From NCBI GenBank assembly GCA_030146405.1, contig JASLBS010000076.1:1-40973 (forward strand): a stretch of 40,973 nucleotides of DNA, given 5' to 3'. Made by a program: the position numbers and the translations under genes. The DNA is from Arthrobacter sp. Its GTDB lineage: Bacteria > Actinomycetota > Actinomycetes > Actinomycetales > Micrococcaceae. The notes beneath the pieces are model-generated. The model saw only the letters and a list, made by a program, of their open reading frames with translations. It was not told the DNA's origin and searched no databases. Shown here in pieces: positions 15,176 to 23,129 of this stretch (position 1 is the stretch's first letter; every line of letters begins with the position of its first letter).

Positions 15176-15766
15176 ATGGCTGCTGTATCGCCTGCCCAGG
15201 GTGCTGCCCCCGATGCCCAGTTCTCGGTCTGGAAACCGTTCCTGGTCCGTGCCATCATGAGTGCCGTCTTCGGGATCCTCACCATCTTCTGGCGGGAGCC
15301 GTCCACGGCGGTGCTGTCCGTTGCAGGGGGTCTCTACCTGCTGTTCCTCGGTGTCACCTATCTCTGGACACATCGAAGGGTGCTGGGAGTGCGGTCGAGC
15401 CTGCCGACGAGCCTAGGTGGCGGGTTGCTCGTCGTGGCGGCCGTGCTCACCCTGATTCTCATGGACGACCGGAGCTTCGCCTTCGCAGGGGCCGCCGCGC
15501 TCGTGGTGGCGGGAGGCGCCGAGGTGGCGCGAGGAGTGACGGTTCGCGGACACATCGCAGCGCGGGACCTCGTCACCGTGGGCGCGGTGATGGCGGCAAC
15601 CGGGGCGATCCTCCCGTTCTTCGAACACCTGGGCGCCCATGCGTTGCTGGGAGTCACCGGTGGCGGGGCGCTGATCACCGCCGTCGTGCTCGGTATCGCA
15701 GCGCTCAGCTACCGGCACGATTCAGCGCTCAGCACATTGGCCACTCCCGGTGCCGCTCACGGGTAG
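15176..15766 (+). CDS. Integral membrane protein, DUF308/HdeD-like
   Basis: 196 residues with six or so hydrophobic helices, typically in pairs divided by short charged loops, from FLVRAIMSAVFGILTIFW near the N-terminus to LLGVTGGGALITAVVLGIAA at the C-terminal end. The arrangement resembles DUF308/HdeD membrane proteins; function unknown. AGGAAGG lies about ten bases before the ATG, and a TAAACT -10-like box is at 15118-15123. The same TAAACT box recurs before the next gene (15774-15779), so each seems to have its own promoter. Confidence 0.8.
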   Translation: MAAVSPAQGAAPDAQFSVWKPFLVRAIMSAVFGILTIFWREPSTAVLSVAGGLYLLFLGVTYLWTHRRVLGVRSSLPTSLGGGLLVVAAVLTLILMDDRSFAFAGAAALVVAGGAEVARGVTVRGHIAARDLVTVGAVMAATGAILPFFEHLGAHALLGVTGGGALITAVVLGIAALSYRHDSALSTLATPGAAHG

Positions 15767-15827
15767 AACCCAGTAAACTGAAATCTCTACGTTCTGTAGA
15801 AGATCCGTACCACCGGAAGGAGGGCCC

Positions 15828-16190
15828 ATGGCCCAGCGCCAGCCTGGCAAGCCCACGCAGGGACGATTCCGTCACGGTATCAAGGCGCCACTCGTCTTCT
15901 CGGCAGCGCTGGCCGTGGTGGCGGGAGTGGCCACGTCCATCTTCGCGACCGGTGGTGGTCGGCAGGTCCTGCGCCTCGACCTGGGCCTGACGGCGGCGGG
16001 CATCGCCTTCATCGTCTCCCTGGTGATCTGCGCCATGCTCATGATGGCCGAGACCCCCAACGCCGAGCACCTCAGTCGAGGCTCGGGCATCAACCGGTCA
16101 TCGGCCAAGCCGGACCGCCCGGCACGGCCCCCGGCGGAGCAGGACGACGAACCACGCTACGGGGAGCGCCTGCCGAAGCAGGACACCTGA
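15828..16190 (+). CDS. Small two-helix membrane protein, unknown function
   Basis: 120 residues. Basic N-terminus, two membrane segments (about 20-42 and 53-73, the latter FIVSLVICAMLMM-rich), then a hydrophilic Arg/Pro/Glu-rich tail of about 45 residues. GGAAGGAGGG sits immediately before the ATG. Upstream are a TAAACT -10-like box (15774-15779) and a small inverted repeat TCTAC-GTTCT-GTAGA (15786-15800). Size and layout are familiar from small conserved Micrococcaceae proteins, but I know no function. Confidence 0.78.
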   Translation: MAQRQPGKPTQGRFRHGIKAPLVFSAALAVVAGVATSIFATGGGRQVLRLDLGLTAAGIAFIVSLVICAMLMMAETPNAEHLSRGSGINRSSAKPDRPARPPAEQDDEPRYGERLPKQDT

Positions 16191-16228
16191 GCCCCGGCTG
16201 TGCTTGACGCCCCTGCTAGCCTCCCCCC

Positions 16229-17722
16229 ATGGGGGATGACACAGCAGGGTTCCTGAAGGATTTCCATGATCTGGTGCGTCTCGCACTGGAGCAGCAGCCA
16301 CGCTCGGCCCGCGGGAGCGAACTCCTCGACACCATCAACGGTCATCTCGGTTCCGATGCGAACACGGTTGCGGTGGTGGTCGAGGAAGTGCCTGCTCATC
16401 GGTTCGTGGACGCGGACATCATCCTCGCGGACCTTGCGGGGGAGGACTCCCGGCTGGTGGGCGTGGGTGGCGGCGACCAGCGACACCATGTCTCCCTGAG
16501 TGACATGGTGCAGCAGTCCGCCTATCACCCGAACTTCCCCCTCGCGCAGCCGGACTTCGTCAATCTCCCCATCGGCCCGCAGACGCAGCGGCAGGCGGTG
16601 GCGTTCGGATTGAGGCTCCTGCATCGCGGTGGCGTACCCCTCGCGGTGATGCAGCGCAAGGCTGAGCCACGCTACGGCCGCCAGACGGCATCCTTGGAGG
16701 TGCTCTGCGCGGACACGGGGGTGACCGCGGAGTTCCTCACCGAGTTCCGCCGGCGCATGCAGCGCGAGAGCGTCATGAAGGGGCAGGTCCTCTCCTTCAC
16801 CACCGAGGAGTTCGGCCAGAGTAGTGCCGGGGTGACCTTCCACTCCCGCCCCGACCTCACCGCCCAGGACGTGATCCTCCCCGAGGGGCTCCTCGAGCGG
16901 GTCAGTGAACACGCCCTCGGCATCGCCGCCCATCATGATGTCCTGGTGGCAGCCGGTCAGCACCTGAAGCGTGGCATCCTGCTGTACGGCCCGCCGGGAA
17001 CGGGTAAGACCCACACCGTCCGTTTCCTGCTGAGTGCGAGTGCGGGAACGACGGCGATCCTCCTCTCCGGTGGCACCCTCGCCCACGTGGGGGAGGCAGC
17101 CCGCATGGCGCGCGCCCTGCAGCCCTCGATCGTGGTGCTCGAGGACTGCGACCTCATCGCGGAGGACCGCAGCTTCGGGCATGGCCCGCAACCCCTGCTC
17201 TTCGAGGTGCTGGACGCGATGGACGGGCTCGACGCCGACGCGGACGTCACGTTCGTCCTCACCACCAACCGGGTGGACATGCTGGAGCGGGCGCTGGCGC
17301 AGCGTCCCGGGCGCGTGGACCTCGCGGTCGAGGTGCCGCTTCCGGCCGAGCAGGAGCGCGCCGCACTGCTGGCGCTGTACGCCCGTGATCTGTCCTTCGG
17401 CGCGGAGGCCATCGGATCGGCGGCGGGGAGCATTGAGGGGACCACGGCGTCCTTCGCTCGGGAGCTGGTGCGCCGGGCAGTCCTCGCGGCAGCCCTGCAG
17501 GGGGTGCCCGTGGGGGACGCCCATCTGCTCTCCGCTGTGGAGGAGTTGATGGCGGACTCCGCATCACTGACGAGGAGCCTGCTGGGCAGTAGCGGACCGG
17601 TGTCGGCGAATGGAGCTCCGGGGCAGTCGGCGCACACGGTGTCCCCGCACGGTGGTGTGCCCCCGCACGGCGGAACGATCGGTTGGGCACCAGGGGGAGA
17701 TCCCTTCTCCGGTCAGGGCTGA
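16229..17722 (+). CDS. AAA-family ATPase with unique N-terminal domain
   Basis: 497 residues. N-terminal 1-210 match nothing I know; this part includes a conserved-looking stretch around RQAVAFGLRLLHRGGVPLAV (121-140). One AAA module follows: Walker A GPPGTGKT at 254-261, Walker B IVVLEDCDLI at 301-310, and the second region of homology TTNRVDMLERALAQRPGRVD at 345-364 with the Arg-finger region. In Walker B the usual Asp-Glu order is Glu-Asp, as in some Bcs1/Vps4-like members. The last 60 residues are Gly/Pro/His-rich and disordered-looking. The fold implies a ring-forming remodelling ATPase; substrate and partner are unknown. No ribosome site: TAGCCT ends six bases before a start at the ATG in CCCCCCATGGGGG, so it is probably leaderless. 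Its stop lies in a hairpin shared with the next, convergent gene. Confidence 0.88.
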   Translation: MGDDTAGFLKDFHDLVRLALEQQPRSARGSELLDTINGHLGSDANTVAVVVEEVPAHRFVDADIILADLAGEDSRLVGVGGGDQRHHVSLSDMVQQSAYHPNFPLAQPDFVNLPIGPQTQRQAVAFGLRLLHRGGVPLAVMQRKAEPRYGRQTASLEVLCADTGVTAEFLTEFRRRMQRESVMKGQVLSFTTEEFGQSSAGVTFHSRPDLTAQDVILPEGLLERVSEHALGIAAHHDVLVAAGQHLKRGILLYGPPGTGKTHTVRFLLSASAGTTAILLSGGTLAHVGEAARMARALQPSIVVLEDCDLIAEDRSFGHGPQPLLFEVLDAMDGLDADADVTFVLTTNRVDMLERALAQRPGRVDLAVEVPLPAEQERAALLALYARDLSFGAEAIGSAAGSIEGTTASFARELVRRAVLAAALQGVPVGDAHLLSAVEELMADSASLTRSLLGSSGPVSANGAPGQSAHTVSPHGGVPPHGGTIGWAPGGDPFSGQG

Positions 17723-17736
17723 GGGGCCTCAGCCCT
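17715..17736. terminator. Bidirectional hairpin containing both convergent stop codons
   Basis: Perfect 10-bp arms, AGGGCTGAGG (17715-17724) and CCTCAGCCCT (17727-17736), separated by GG. The AAA gene stop TGA (17720-17722) lies in the left arm and the CGNR gene stop (17729-17731 on the minus strand) in the right arm, only 6 bp apart. The symmetric stem would serve both directions. Confidence 0.75.
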
Positions 17737-18274
17737 TCTGCGCCCGTCGTGCCCGGTAGGCCTTCACGTGGGTGCGGTTGGCACAGTTCCCCGTGTCGCA
17801 GAAGCGCTTGGACCGGTTGCGGCTGAGGTCGAGCACCACGCCGTCGCAGTCCTCCGCCGCGCACGAGCGCAGGCGTTCCAGTTCGTGCCCGCGGATGACG
17901 TCGGCCAGCGCCATCGCCGCCTCGGTGGCCATCCTCGCTTCGAGGGGTGCCTCGGGTGGGGTGGCATGGAGATGCCAGTCCCACTCGTCGTGCCGCACGA
18001 GTTGGGGGAGGGCGTTGGTCCTGCGGAGGATCGCGTTGACGAGTCCCACGGCGTCGTCCTCCTCGGCGAACCAGATCCTCTCGAGCTCTCCGCGCAGTGC
18101 GCGGACGGAGTGCAGCTCCTCATCGGTGTGGGTGCGTGATCCCGAGAAGCGCTGTTCCTCGAGGAACCGGTCGAGTCCGGCGAAGGTGTCGAGCGGATCC
18201 GTGTCCTCCCGCGTGGTGTTGATGAGCGCCGCAGCGGAGGCCAGTGCCACCTCGGTGTCATAAGTGAAAAGCAT
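17729..18274 (-). CDS. ABATE-CGNR zinc-finger protein, probable transcription regulator
   Basis: 181 residues. N-terminal ABATE-type helical domain beginning FTYDTEVALASAAALINT; C-terminal CGNR zinc finger (about 137-177) with CAAEDC supplying the first two cysteines and RFCDTGNCANRTHVKAYRAR the second pair and the basic DNA-contact helix. CGNR proteins are thought to be DNA-binding regulators. An ATG five codons upstream lacks a ribosome site; AGGAG lies six bases before the ATG at 18274, which is therefore used. It is divergent from an EamA exporter, a common arrangement for this family, and nested inverted repeats lie between the two, so self- and exporter-control is likely. Confidence 0.88.
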   Translation of the reverse strand: MLFTYDTEVALASAAALINTTREDTDPLDTFAGLDRFLEEQRFSGSRTHTDEELHSVRALRGELERIWFAEEDDAVGLVNAILRRTNALPQLVRHDEWDWHLHATPPEAPLEARMATEAAMALADVIRGHELERLRSCAAEDCDGVVLDLSRNRSKRFCDTGNCANRTHVKAYRARRAQKG

Positions 18275-18301
18275 GTTGACTCCTGACATGGTCGACGTTT
18301 A

Positions 18302-18336
18302 GTGTCATGACCATTCGAGTAGTTTACTCGTGACAC
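18302..18336. promoter_or_regulatory. Nested inverted repeats between CGNR gene and EamA exporter
   Basis: Inner repeat CGAGTA-GTT-TACTCG at 18316-18330 is perfect. Outer arms GTGTCA (18302-18307) and TGACAC (18331-18336) are also perfect. The inner one has the size of a dimer operator. It is AT-richer than the surroundings and centrally placed in the 90-bp divergent gap. Binding by the CGNR protein is inferred from position. Confidence 0.55.
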
Positions 18337-18364
18337 CCGGATATTCCGATCGAACGGACCTGCC

Positions 18365-19330
18365 ATGACACAACGCCCGGCCACCGGCCTCTGGATAGCT
18401 CTCGTCTCGGCAGCTGCCTTCGGCGTCTCGGGCCCCTTCGCGAAATCGCTGCTCGAGATCGGCTGGAGTCCGGGTGCCGCCGTCGGGCTCCGGATCGGGG
18501 GTGCGGCCGTGGTCCTCCTCGTCCCGGTGCTGATCGCCCTGCGCGGACGCTGGTCCACGCTGCGGAGCAACGCGCTCACCATCGGGATCTACGGGACGAC
18601 GGCGATCGCCCTCTGCCAGCTGTTCTACTTCAGCGCCGTGGAGCGCATGTCCGTCGGCGTCTCACTGCTCCTGGAGTACCTCGCCCCCGTGCTGATCGTC
18701 GGGTTCCTCTGGCTGCGCTCACGGAGGGCACCGGGAATGCTCACCATCGCCGGTTCCGTCACCGCGATCCTGGGTCTCCTCCTGGTGCTGGACCTCGCCG
18801 GTGATACGCGGCTGGACCCGATCGGGGTCCTGTTCGGACTCGCGGCCGCCGTGTGCCTCGTGGTCTTCTTCCTCATGTCGGCAAAGGTGCACGAGGACCT
18901 GTCGCCCCTGGTCATGGCGGGCGGGGGCATGGTGGTGGGGGCACTGGCCATCCTGGTCCTCGGACTGACGAACATCATGCCGTTCCGTTTCGTCCTCGAG
19001 GACGTCTCGCTGGGCGGAAGCACCTACAGCTGGGTGGTACCCGTCGCGGTGCTCGTCCTCGTCGCCACGGTGGCCGCCTACGTCACCGGAATCCTGGCCG
19101 CGCAACGGCTCGGTCCCAAGGTGGCGAGCTTCGTCGCGCTCACCGAGGTGATGTTCGCCGTCCTCGCTGCCTGGCTGATCCTGGGGGAGCTGCCGGCCGC
19201 GATCCAGCTGCTCGGTGGCGTGCTGATCGTCGGCGGCGTGGTGTGCGTGCGCGTGGACGAACTCCGCACAGCGGACCGCGACGCCGTGCCGGCCCAACCG
19301 AACCCCGTGGAGCCACTTCCGTACCCCTGA
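18365..19330 (+). CDS. EamA/DMT-superfamily metabolite exporter
   Basis: 321 residues with ten hydrophobic helices arranged as two EamA repeats of five (about 9-140 and 155-290). The first repeat opens GLWIALVSAAAFGVSGPFAK; the second ends with ALTEVMFAVLAAWLILGELP, the typical EamA helix-9 motif. RhaT/YdcZ-like transporters of this group export amino acids or other small metabolites. The hydrophilic tail after residue 295 is short. No obvious ribosome site precedes the ATG. It is convergent with copA, only 21 bp apart, with no hairpin between them. Confidence 0.92.
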   Translation: MTQRPATGLWIALVSAAAFGVSGPFAKSLLEIGWSPGAAVGLRIGGAAVVLLVPVLIALRGRWSTLRSNALTIGIYGTTAIALCQLFYFSAVERMSVGVSLLLEYLAPVLIVGFLWLRSRRAPGMLTIAGSVTAILGLLLVLDLAGDTRLDPIGVLFGLAAAVCLVVFFLMSAKVHEDLSPLVMAGGGMVVGALAILVLGLTNIMPFRFVLEDVSLGGSTYSWVVPVAVLVLVATVAAYVTGILAAQRLGPKVASFVALTEVMFAVLAAWLILGELPAAIQLLGGVLIVGGVVCVRVDELRTADRDAVPAQPNPVEPLPYP

Positions 19331-19351
19331 CAGCGGTGGGCGCGGCCGGGC

Positions 19352-21586
19352 CTACTCCCTGCCGAAGCTCCGCAGCCGCAGCGAGTTCAGGACCACGAGC
19401 ACGGAGCTCGCGGCCATCGCCCCTCCCGCGAGCATGGGGTTCAGCAGCCCCAGGGCGGCGACGGGGATGCCCACGGCGTTGTAGAAGAACGCCCAGAACA
19501 GGTTCCCCTTGATGGTGGCGAGCGTGCGGCGCGAAAGCTCGATGGCCCGGGCCACCTGTTCGAGGCTGTTGCCCATCACCGTGAGATCGGCGGCCTCGAT
19601 CGCCACGTCCGTGCCGGAGCCCATCGCGATGCCGAGATCCGCCTGGGCCAGGGCTGCGGCGTCGTTCACGCCGTCACCCGCCATCGCCACCGTGGCTCCG
19701 CCGGCCTGCAGTGCCCGGACCACCTCGACCTTGCCCTCGGGTGTCACACCCGCGTGGACATCATCGGCGTCGATCCCGACGGCGGCGGCCACCTGGAGGG
19801 CTACCGCACGATTGTCACCGGTCAGCAGGACGGGCCGGAGGCCGAGGGTGCGCAGGCGTGCGATCGCGGACCTCGAATCGTCCTTGAGGGTGTCGGAGAG
19901 CGTGATGAAACCGGCGACCGAGTCCTCGAGGGCAACCCAGACGGCCGTCGTCCCGCTGTTCTCCGCCGCGCCGAAGGCCTGGACCTGGGCGTCGGTGGGG
20001 CGGATGCCGTTCCGAGCCAGCCAGGCGGCCCGCCCGGCGGTCACGATTCCGCCGTCCACCCGGGCACGGACACCACCACCGGGTGCACTGGAGAAGTCGA
20101 CGGCCGCCGGGAGCGCGCCCTCCTGGGCCGCGTGCCGAACGATCGCCCGGGCGATCGGGTGCTCGCTGGCGGCCTCGGCGGCGCCGGCGAAGCGCAGCAG
20201 GTCGGCCGGTCCGATGTCGGACAACGGAACGACGCCGTGCACGGCCATGGTGCCGGTGGTGACGGTCCCGGTCTTGTCCAGCACGATGGTGTCCACCGTC
20301 CGGGTGTCCTCGAGGACCTGTGGCCCGCGGATGAGGATGCTGAGCTGCGCGCCGCGGCCGGTACCGGTGAGGAGCGCCGTGGGCGTGGCCAGTCCGAGGG
20401 CGCAGGGGCAGGCGATCACCAGGACGGTGACCGATGCGGTGAAGGCGGCGTCGAGGTCCCCCGTGAGGACGAGCCAGAGCACGAACGTCAGGATCGCGAT
20501 TCCGAGGACCACGGGGACGAAGACGGCACTGATGCGGTCGGCGAGGCGGGCGATCCGCGCCTTGCCGCTCTGTGCCTGACTGACGAGCCGGCCCATCGAG
20601 GAGAGCACGGTATCGGAACCCACGCGTGTGGCCCGCACCACGAGCCGCCCGGAGGTGTTGATCGTGGCGCCCGTGACGGCGTCGCCGGTGCTGACCTCCA
20701 CGGGGATGCTCTCCCCGGTGAGCAGTGCGGTGTCCACGGCGCTGTGTCCTGCGATCACCACGCCGTCGGTGGCGATCTTCTCGCCGGGACGCACCACGAA
20801 TTCGTCGCCGGGGATCAGTGCCCCGGCGGGCAGGGTGACCTCGGTGCGCTCGCCGTCGACGGTGCGCAGAACATGTGCTTCCTTGGCTCCGAGGCCGAGC
20901 AGGGTGGTGAGTGCCGTGCCCGCCCGCTGTTTCGCTGATGCTTCGAGGTATCGGCCGAGCAGGAGGAAGGTGACCACCACGGCGGCCACCTCGAAGTAGA
21001 GGGAATGCTCACTCATGGCCATGCCGGTGTGTTCGGTCATGGCCGGATCGGCAAGGAGCTGCCAGGTGGAGAACAGGAATGCCGCACCCACGCCGATCGA
21101 GACGAGCGTGTCCATGGTGGAGGAGAGATGGCGGGCGTTGACGGCGGCGGCACGGTGGAAGGGCCAGGCGCACCAGGTGACCACGGGGAGGGACAGCGCG
21201 AGGACCACCCAGCCCCACTGGGGGAACTGGAGTGCGGGCACCATCGAGATGAGCAGGACGGGAACGGAGAGCACTGCTGCGAGGAGCAGTCGCAGGCCGA
21301 GGCGGGTGGAGGCCGCCCCGTGATCGGCGGCATCAGGATCCTCCGGATGCACCACGTGTGCGCCGTAGCCCGTCCTCACGACCGTGTCGATGAGATCCTG
21401 GTCGGTGATGGAGGCGGGAACCCGCACCGTGGCGCTCTCCAGCGGCAGATTGACGCTGGCTTCGACGCCCTCGAGCTTGCCGAGTTTGCGCTCCACGCGT
21501 CCTACGCAGGACGCGCAGGTCATGCCCTGGATCGAGAGTTCGACGACGCGCTGCTGCTCCTGCGCCGGTAGGTGCCGGGTCGTCAT
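19352..21586 (-). CDS. copA: Copper-exporting P1B-type ATPase CopA
   Basis: 744 residues. One N-terminal heavy-metal domain with GMTCASC at 21-27, then eight membrane segments, the actuator loop with LTGESIPV, the intramembrane ion motif CPC in VIACPCALGLATP, the phosphorylation motif DKTGT, the SEHPIA loop, and the hinge GDGVNDAAALAQAD. This is the full P1B-1 Cu(I)-ATPase set: it pumps Cu+ out of the cytoplasm using ATP. The frame is open upstream to 21691, but the ATG at 21586 directly follows the copZ stop (TGA-G-ATG), so translation is coupled; no separate ribosome site is seen. Last gene of csoR-copZ-copA. Confidence 0.97.
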   Translation of the reverse strand: MTTRHLPAQEQQRVVELSIQGMTCASCVGRVERKLGKLEGVEASVNLPLESATVRVPASITDQDLIDTVVRTGYGAHVVHPEDPDAADHGAASTRLGLRLLLAAVLSVPVLLISMVPALQFPQWGWVVLALSLPVVTWCAWPFHRAAAVNARHLSSTMDTLVSIGVGAAFLFSTWQLLADPAMTEHTGMAMSEHSLYFEVAAVVVTFLLLGRYLEASAKQRAGTALTTLLGLGAKEAHVLRTVDGERTEVTLPAGALIPGDEFVVRPGEKIATDGVVIAGHSAVDTALLTGESIPVEVSTGDAVTGATINTSGRLVVRATRVGSDTVLSSMGRLVSQAQSGKARIARLADRISAVFVPVVLGIAILTFVLWLVLTGDLDAAFTASVTVLVIACPCALGLATPTALLTGTGRGAQLSILIRGPQVLEDTRTVDTIVLDKTGTVTTGTMAVHGVVPLSDIGPADLLRFAGAAEAASEHPIARAIVRHAAQEGALPAAVDFSSAPGGGVRARVDGGIVTAGRAAWLARNGIRPTDAQVQAFGAAENSGTTAVWVALEDSVAGFITLSDTLKDDSRSAIARLRTLGLRPVLLTGDNRAVALQVAAAVGIDADDVHAGVTPEGKVEVVRALQAGGATVAMAGDGVNDAAALAQADLGIAMGSGTDVAIEAADLTVMGNSLEQVARAIELSRRTLATIKGNLFWAFFYNAVGIPVAALGLLNPMLAGGAMAASSVLVVLNSLRLRSFGRE

Positions 21587-21587
21587 C

Positions 21588-21812
21588 TCAGAGGGAGGTC
21601 GAGACCACGGTGTAGCCGGCTTCACCGACCGCATCCCGGATGGCTGCGGCGTCCAGTGGTGCCACGGAGGAGACGGTGGCGGTGGACTCACCCCCGTTCA
21701 CGAGTTCGACGTCGACGGTCCGGACGCCGGAAAGCTCCGACAGTTCGCTCTTCACGGCGCTGACGCAGTGGCCACACGTCATGCCGGTGATGGTGATCGT
21801 GGCGGTTGCCAT
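21588..21812 (-). CDS. copZ: Copper chaperone CopZ
   Basis: 74-residue ferredoxin-like heavy-metal-associated domain. The metal site MTCGHC is at 11-16 in the first loop, and GYTVVST near the end completes the fold. It ferries Cu(I) in the cytoplasm to CopA and CsoR. It lies 72 bp after csoR and one base before copA, so copper export and delivery are made together. Full length for the family. Confidence 0.95.
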   Translation of the reverse strand: MATATITITGMTCGHCVSAVKSELSELSGVRTVDVELVNGGESTATVSSVAPLDAAAIRDAVGEAGYTVVSTSL

Positions 21813-21884
21813 GGGTACTCCTTGGTCGGGTGTTCGAGATGAGAAGTGTTCGAGGGGAGAGGGGTGTCCGGGGTGAGGGGTCTC

Positions 21885-22214
21885 CTAGCGCAGGAGCCTC
21901 CCGATCGCCGCCGTCGCTTCCTGGACCTTCTCCTGGACCACGTCGGCACTGCCGGTGAGCTGCGCCTCCTGGGCCGCTCCCACCACGCAGTGGGAGATGT
22001 GCTCCTCGAGAAGCCCCATCGACACCGCGTGCAGTGCCTTGTTGACGGCGGCCACCTGCGTGAGGACGTCGATGCAGTACTTGTCCTCCTCCACCATGCG
22101 GGCGATCCCGCGGACCTGGCCCTCGATACGCCGGAGCCGCTTGAGATAGGCGTCCTTGTCGGCCGTGTACCCGCGCCGCCCGGCAGGCTCCTGCATGCTC
22201 TCCACCGTGGTCAT
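21885..22214 (-). CDS. csoR: Copper-sensing repressor CsoR
   Basis: 109-residue four-helix CsoR/RcnR-family repressor. The Cu(I) ligands Cys47 (DKYCIDVL), His72 and Cys76 (HISHC) have the 25- and 4-residue spacing of Mycobacterium tuberculosis CsoR. The core YLKRLRRIEGQVRGIARMV is the family signature. Copper binding releases it from DNA and turns the operon on. GAGGAG lies seven bases before the ATG. First gene of csoR-copZ-copA, preceded by a CsoR-type operator. Confidence 0.96.
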   Translation of the reverse strand: MTTVESMQEPAGRRGYTADKDAYLKRLRRIEGQVRGIARMVEEDKYCIDVLTQVAAVNKALHAVSMGLLEEHISHCVVGAAQEAQLTGSADVVQEKVQEATAAIGRLLR

Positions 22215-22241
22215 CGATTAGCTCCTCGCATATCCTTCACG

Positions 22242-22258
22242 ATACCCTAAGGGGGTAT
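22242..22258. promoter_or_regulatory. CsoR operator
   Basis: ATACCCTAAGGGGGTAT: perfect outer arms ATACCC and GGGTAT around a G/C-run centre, the classic ATACCC..GGGTAT form of CsoR sites. It lies 27 bp before the csoR start and in the gap shared with the divergent DUF305 gene, so it may control both directions. Confidence 0.8.
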
Positions 22259-22354
22259 ACCCGGCCAGCACCTTCAGCCAGTTCCGCTCCCAGGGAACAC
22301 CCCGGTGCGTCCTGTACGGTGGCTGACCGGCAGATCCCCGACCCAAGGACGTCC

Positions 22355-23014
22355 ATGACACTCTCGCTGTTGGGCTGGCAGAAGCGGGTCCTCCTGATTC
22401 TCGTGGGGATCGCCGTCGTGGCGCTCTTCGCGCTCGCCTTCACGGCCGGCCGCGTTTCTGCAGGGCCCTCGTATCCCGACCAGAACAGTGCTGACGCCGG
22501 GTTCGCCCGTGACATGCAGGTCCACCACCACCAGGCGGTGGAGATGTCGATGATCGTCCGGGACAATGTGACCGACGAGGACCTGCGCACGCTGGCCTAT
22601 GACATCGCCCTCACCCAGCAGGGTCAGGCTGGGCAGATGTACGCCTGGCTCCAGGAATGGGGCCTCAACCAGAGCAGCTCCCAACCGCGCATGGCCTGGA
22701 TGGCGGGCGGGCCCGGCGCCCACGGCGGCATGGACATGGGGTCCGGCAGCGCCGACTCCATGCTCCTGCCGGACGGACGCATGCCGGGAATGGCGTCGGA
22801 GGAGCAGCTCGATGAGCTGCGGACGGCGAGAGGTGAGGATGCCGAACGGCTCTACCTCACCCTGATGATCACCCACCACGTGGCCGGGGTGGACATGGCA
22901 GAGGCGGGTGTCGAACTGGCCCGAACGGACCAGGTGAGGGATCTGGCAGAGAAGATCCAGTCCGGACAGCAGGCCGAGGTCCGACTCATGGAGAACATGC
23001 TCGACGCACTGTGA
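22355..23014 (+). CDS. DUF305 extracytoplasmic protein, probable copper-binding
   Basis: 219 residues with one N-terminal membrane segment (about 11-30) and an outside domain of the DUF305 ferritin-like family. Two His-rich helix motifs, MQVHHHQAVEMSM and THHVAGVDMAEAG, repeat the family pattern, and a Met/Gly/His-rich linker (MAGGPGAHGGMDMGSGSADS region) lies between them. Related proteins bind copper in the periplasm of other bacteria. AAGGA lies before the ATG at 22355; a GTG 12 codons upstream is an alternative with a weaker context. It is divergent from csoR and shares its operator region, so copper control is likely but inferred. Confidence 0.88.
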   Translation: MTLSLLGWQKRVLLILVGIAVVALFALAFTAGRVSAGPSYPDQNSADAGFARDMQVHHHQAVEMSMIVRDNVTDEDLRTLAYDIALTQQGQAGQMYAWLQEWGLNQSSSQPRMAWMAGGPGAHGGMDMGSGSADSMLLPDGRMPGMASEEQLDELRTARGEDAERLYLTLMITHHVAGVDMAEAGVELARTDQVRDLAEKIQSGQQAEVRLMENMLDAL

Positions 23015-23026
23015 GCCTGCTGCGAT

Positions 23027-23043
23027 CCCCGACGCGTCCGGGG
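23027..23043 (+). terminator. Small hairpin after the DUF305 gene
   Basis: CCCCGACGCGTCCGGGG folds with CCCCGACG-type pairing to CGTCCGGGG, one bulged base, 12 bp after the DUF305 stop. A TACATT -10-like box (23061-23066) follows for the next gene. Weak; no T-run. Confidence 0.35.
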
Positions 23044-23129
23044 TGGTCAGGCGCCGCCGGTACATTTAGATCCAGCCCATTCGTGGCGCGGCCCCGCCGC
23101 AGCCATCCGAACATCGAAGGATTTACTCG

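Noticed and set aside
16218..16238. CCCCCATGGGGG palindrome across the AAA gene start codon
   Set aside because: Only a two-base loop is possible; likely a coincidence of C-run, ATG and Gly-Asp codons, not a functional hairpin.
16157..17524. 455-residue minus-strand open frame over the AAA ATPase gene
   Set aside because: Shadow of the ATPase gene, which has Walker A, Walker B and SRH motifs in the sense frame.
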